From assembly GCA_014894735.1 (NCBI GenBank), contig JADBKX010000012.1:1773-6857 (forward strand): a DNA stretch of 5,085 nt. The letters run 5' to 3'. Positions within the stretch are counted from its first letter, which is position 1, and the number at the start of each line of letters is the position of its first letter. Under the pieces are notes generated by a model. The model searched no databases. It saw only the letters and a program-made list of their open reading frames with translations, and was not told the origin of the DNA. The position numbers and the translations under genes are program-made. This document shows positions 5,049 through 5,085 of the stretch, one piece after another. This DNA comes from Candidatus Sediminicultor sextus (GTDB lineage: Bacteria > Atribacterota > Phoenicimicrobiia > Phoenicimicrobiales > Phoenicimicrobiaceae).

Positions 5049-5085
5049 TGCTGCTTTTCTTAATCTCTCCATAATAGCAAGACCC
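5037..5085 (-). CDS. Possible 3' end of an upstream gene
   Basis: From the right edge one minus-strand frame is open for 15 codons, reading GLAIMERLRKAAVIK, and stops with TAA at 5037-5039. The composition (amphipathic, Lys/Arg/Ala rich) looks like a protein C-terminus, whereas the other two frames close early with less plausible residues. The stop would lie inside the 16-bp repeat and 20 nt before the -35 box, with no terminator between. I do not recognise the family, and so short an open stretch may be chance. Confidence 0.33.
   Translation of the reverse strand, partial: GLAIMERLRKAAVIK

Overview
The window is one minus-strand shikimate/chorismate operon from an A+T-rich bacterium, together with its control region. 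The genes run from right to left in transcription order: aroH (chorismate mutase), aroF (DAHP synthase), aroA (EPSP synthase), aroE (shikimate dehydrogenase) and the start of aroC (chorismate synthase, cut by the left window edge). Spacing is tight: a 4-nt GTGA overlap, then an abutting TAA/GTG, then gaps of 57 and 28 nt. Low G+C, strong Shine-Dalgarno sequences, GTG starts, a Bacillus-type AroH and a Thermotoga-type DAHP synthase suggest a Clostridia-like or deep-branching low-GC bacterium. No gene here fixes the taxon.

The main discovery is in the roughly 365 bp to the right of aroH, which looks empty at first. Read on the minus strand it holds, in order: the possible 3' end of an upstream gene; a perfect 16-bp tandem repeat; a near-consensus promoter (TTGACA, 17 nt, TGC-TAATAT); a Shine-Dalgarno sequence; and a 31-codon GTG-start leader ORF. 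That ORF has six consecutive Tyr codons, preceded by Phe-Asp-Phe, with a seventh Tyr further on. After it come nested complementary segments that end in a hairpin followed by seven Us. This is the layout of a ribosome-mediated transcription attenuator that senses charged tRNA-Tyr, and perhaps tRNA-Phe.

The RNA can form two alternative states. If segment 1 (inside the leader ORF) pairs with segment 2, segment 3 is free to pair with segment 4 and the terminator is blocked. If a ribosome reaches the leader stop codon and covers segment 1, then 2 pairs with 3, 4 pairs with 5, and transcription ends before aroH. The regulated genes make chorismate and convert it to prephenate, the precursor of Tyr and Phe, so the codons match the pathway. 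The leader has no Trp codon.

The enzymes look intact. Points worth noting are two substitutions in a conserved AroE loop, Asp in place of an active-site Cys in AroH, and a degenerate REP-like sequence between aroA and aroE. The pathway is cytosolic: aroF makes DAHP, aroE makes shikimate, aroA makes EPSP, aroC makes chorismate and aroH makes prephenate. Genes for the 3-dehydroquinate steps (aroB, aroD/Q), shikimate kinase (aroK) and the last Tyr/Phe steps (tyrA, pheA) are not visible and may lie beyond the left edge.
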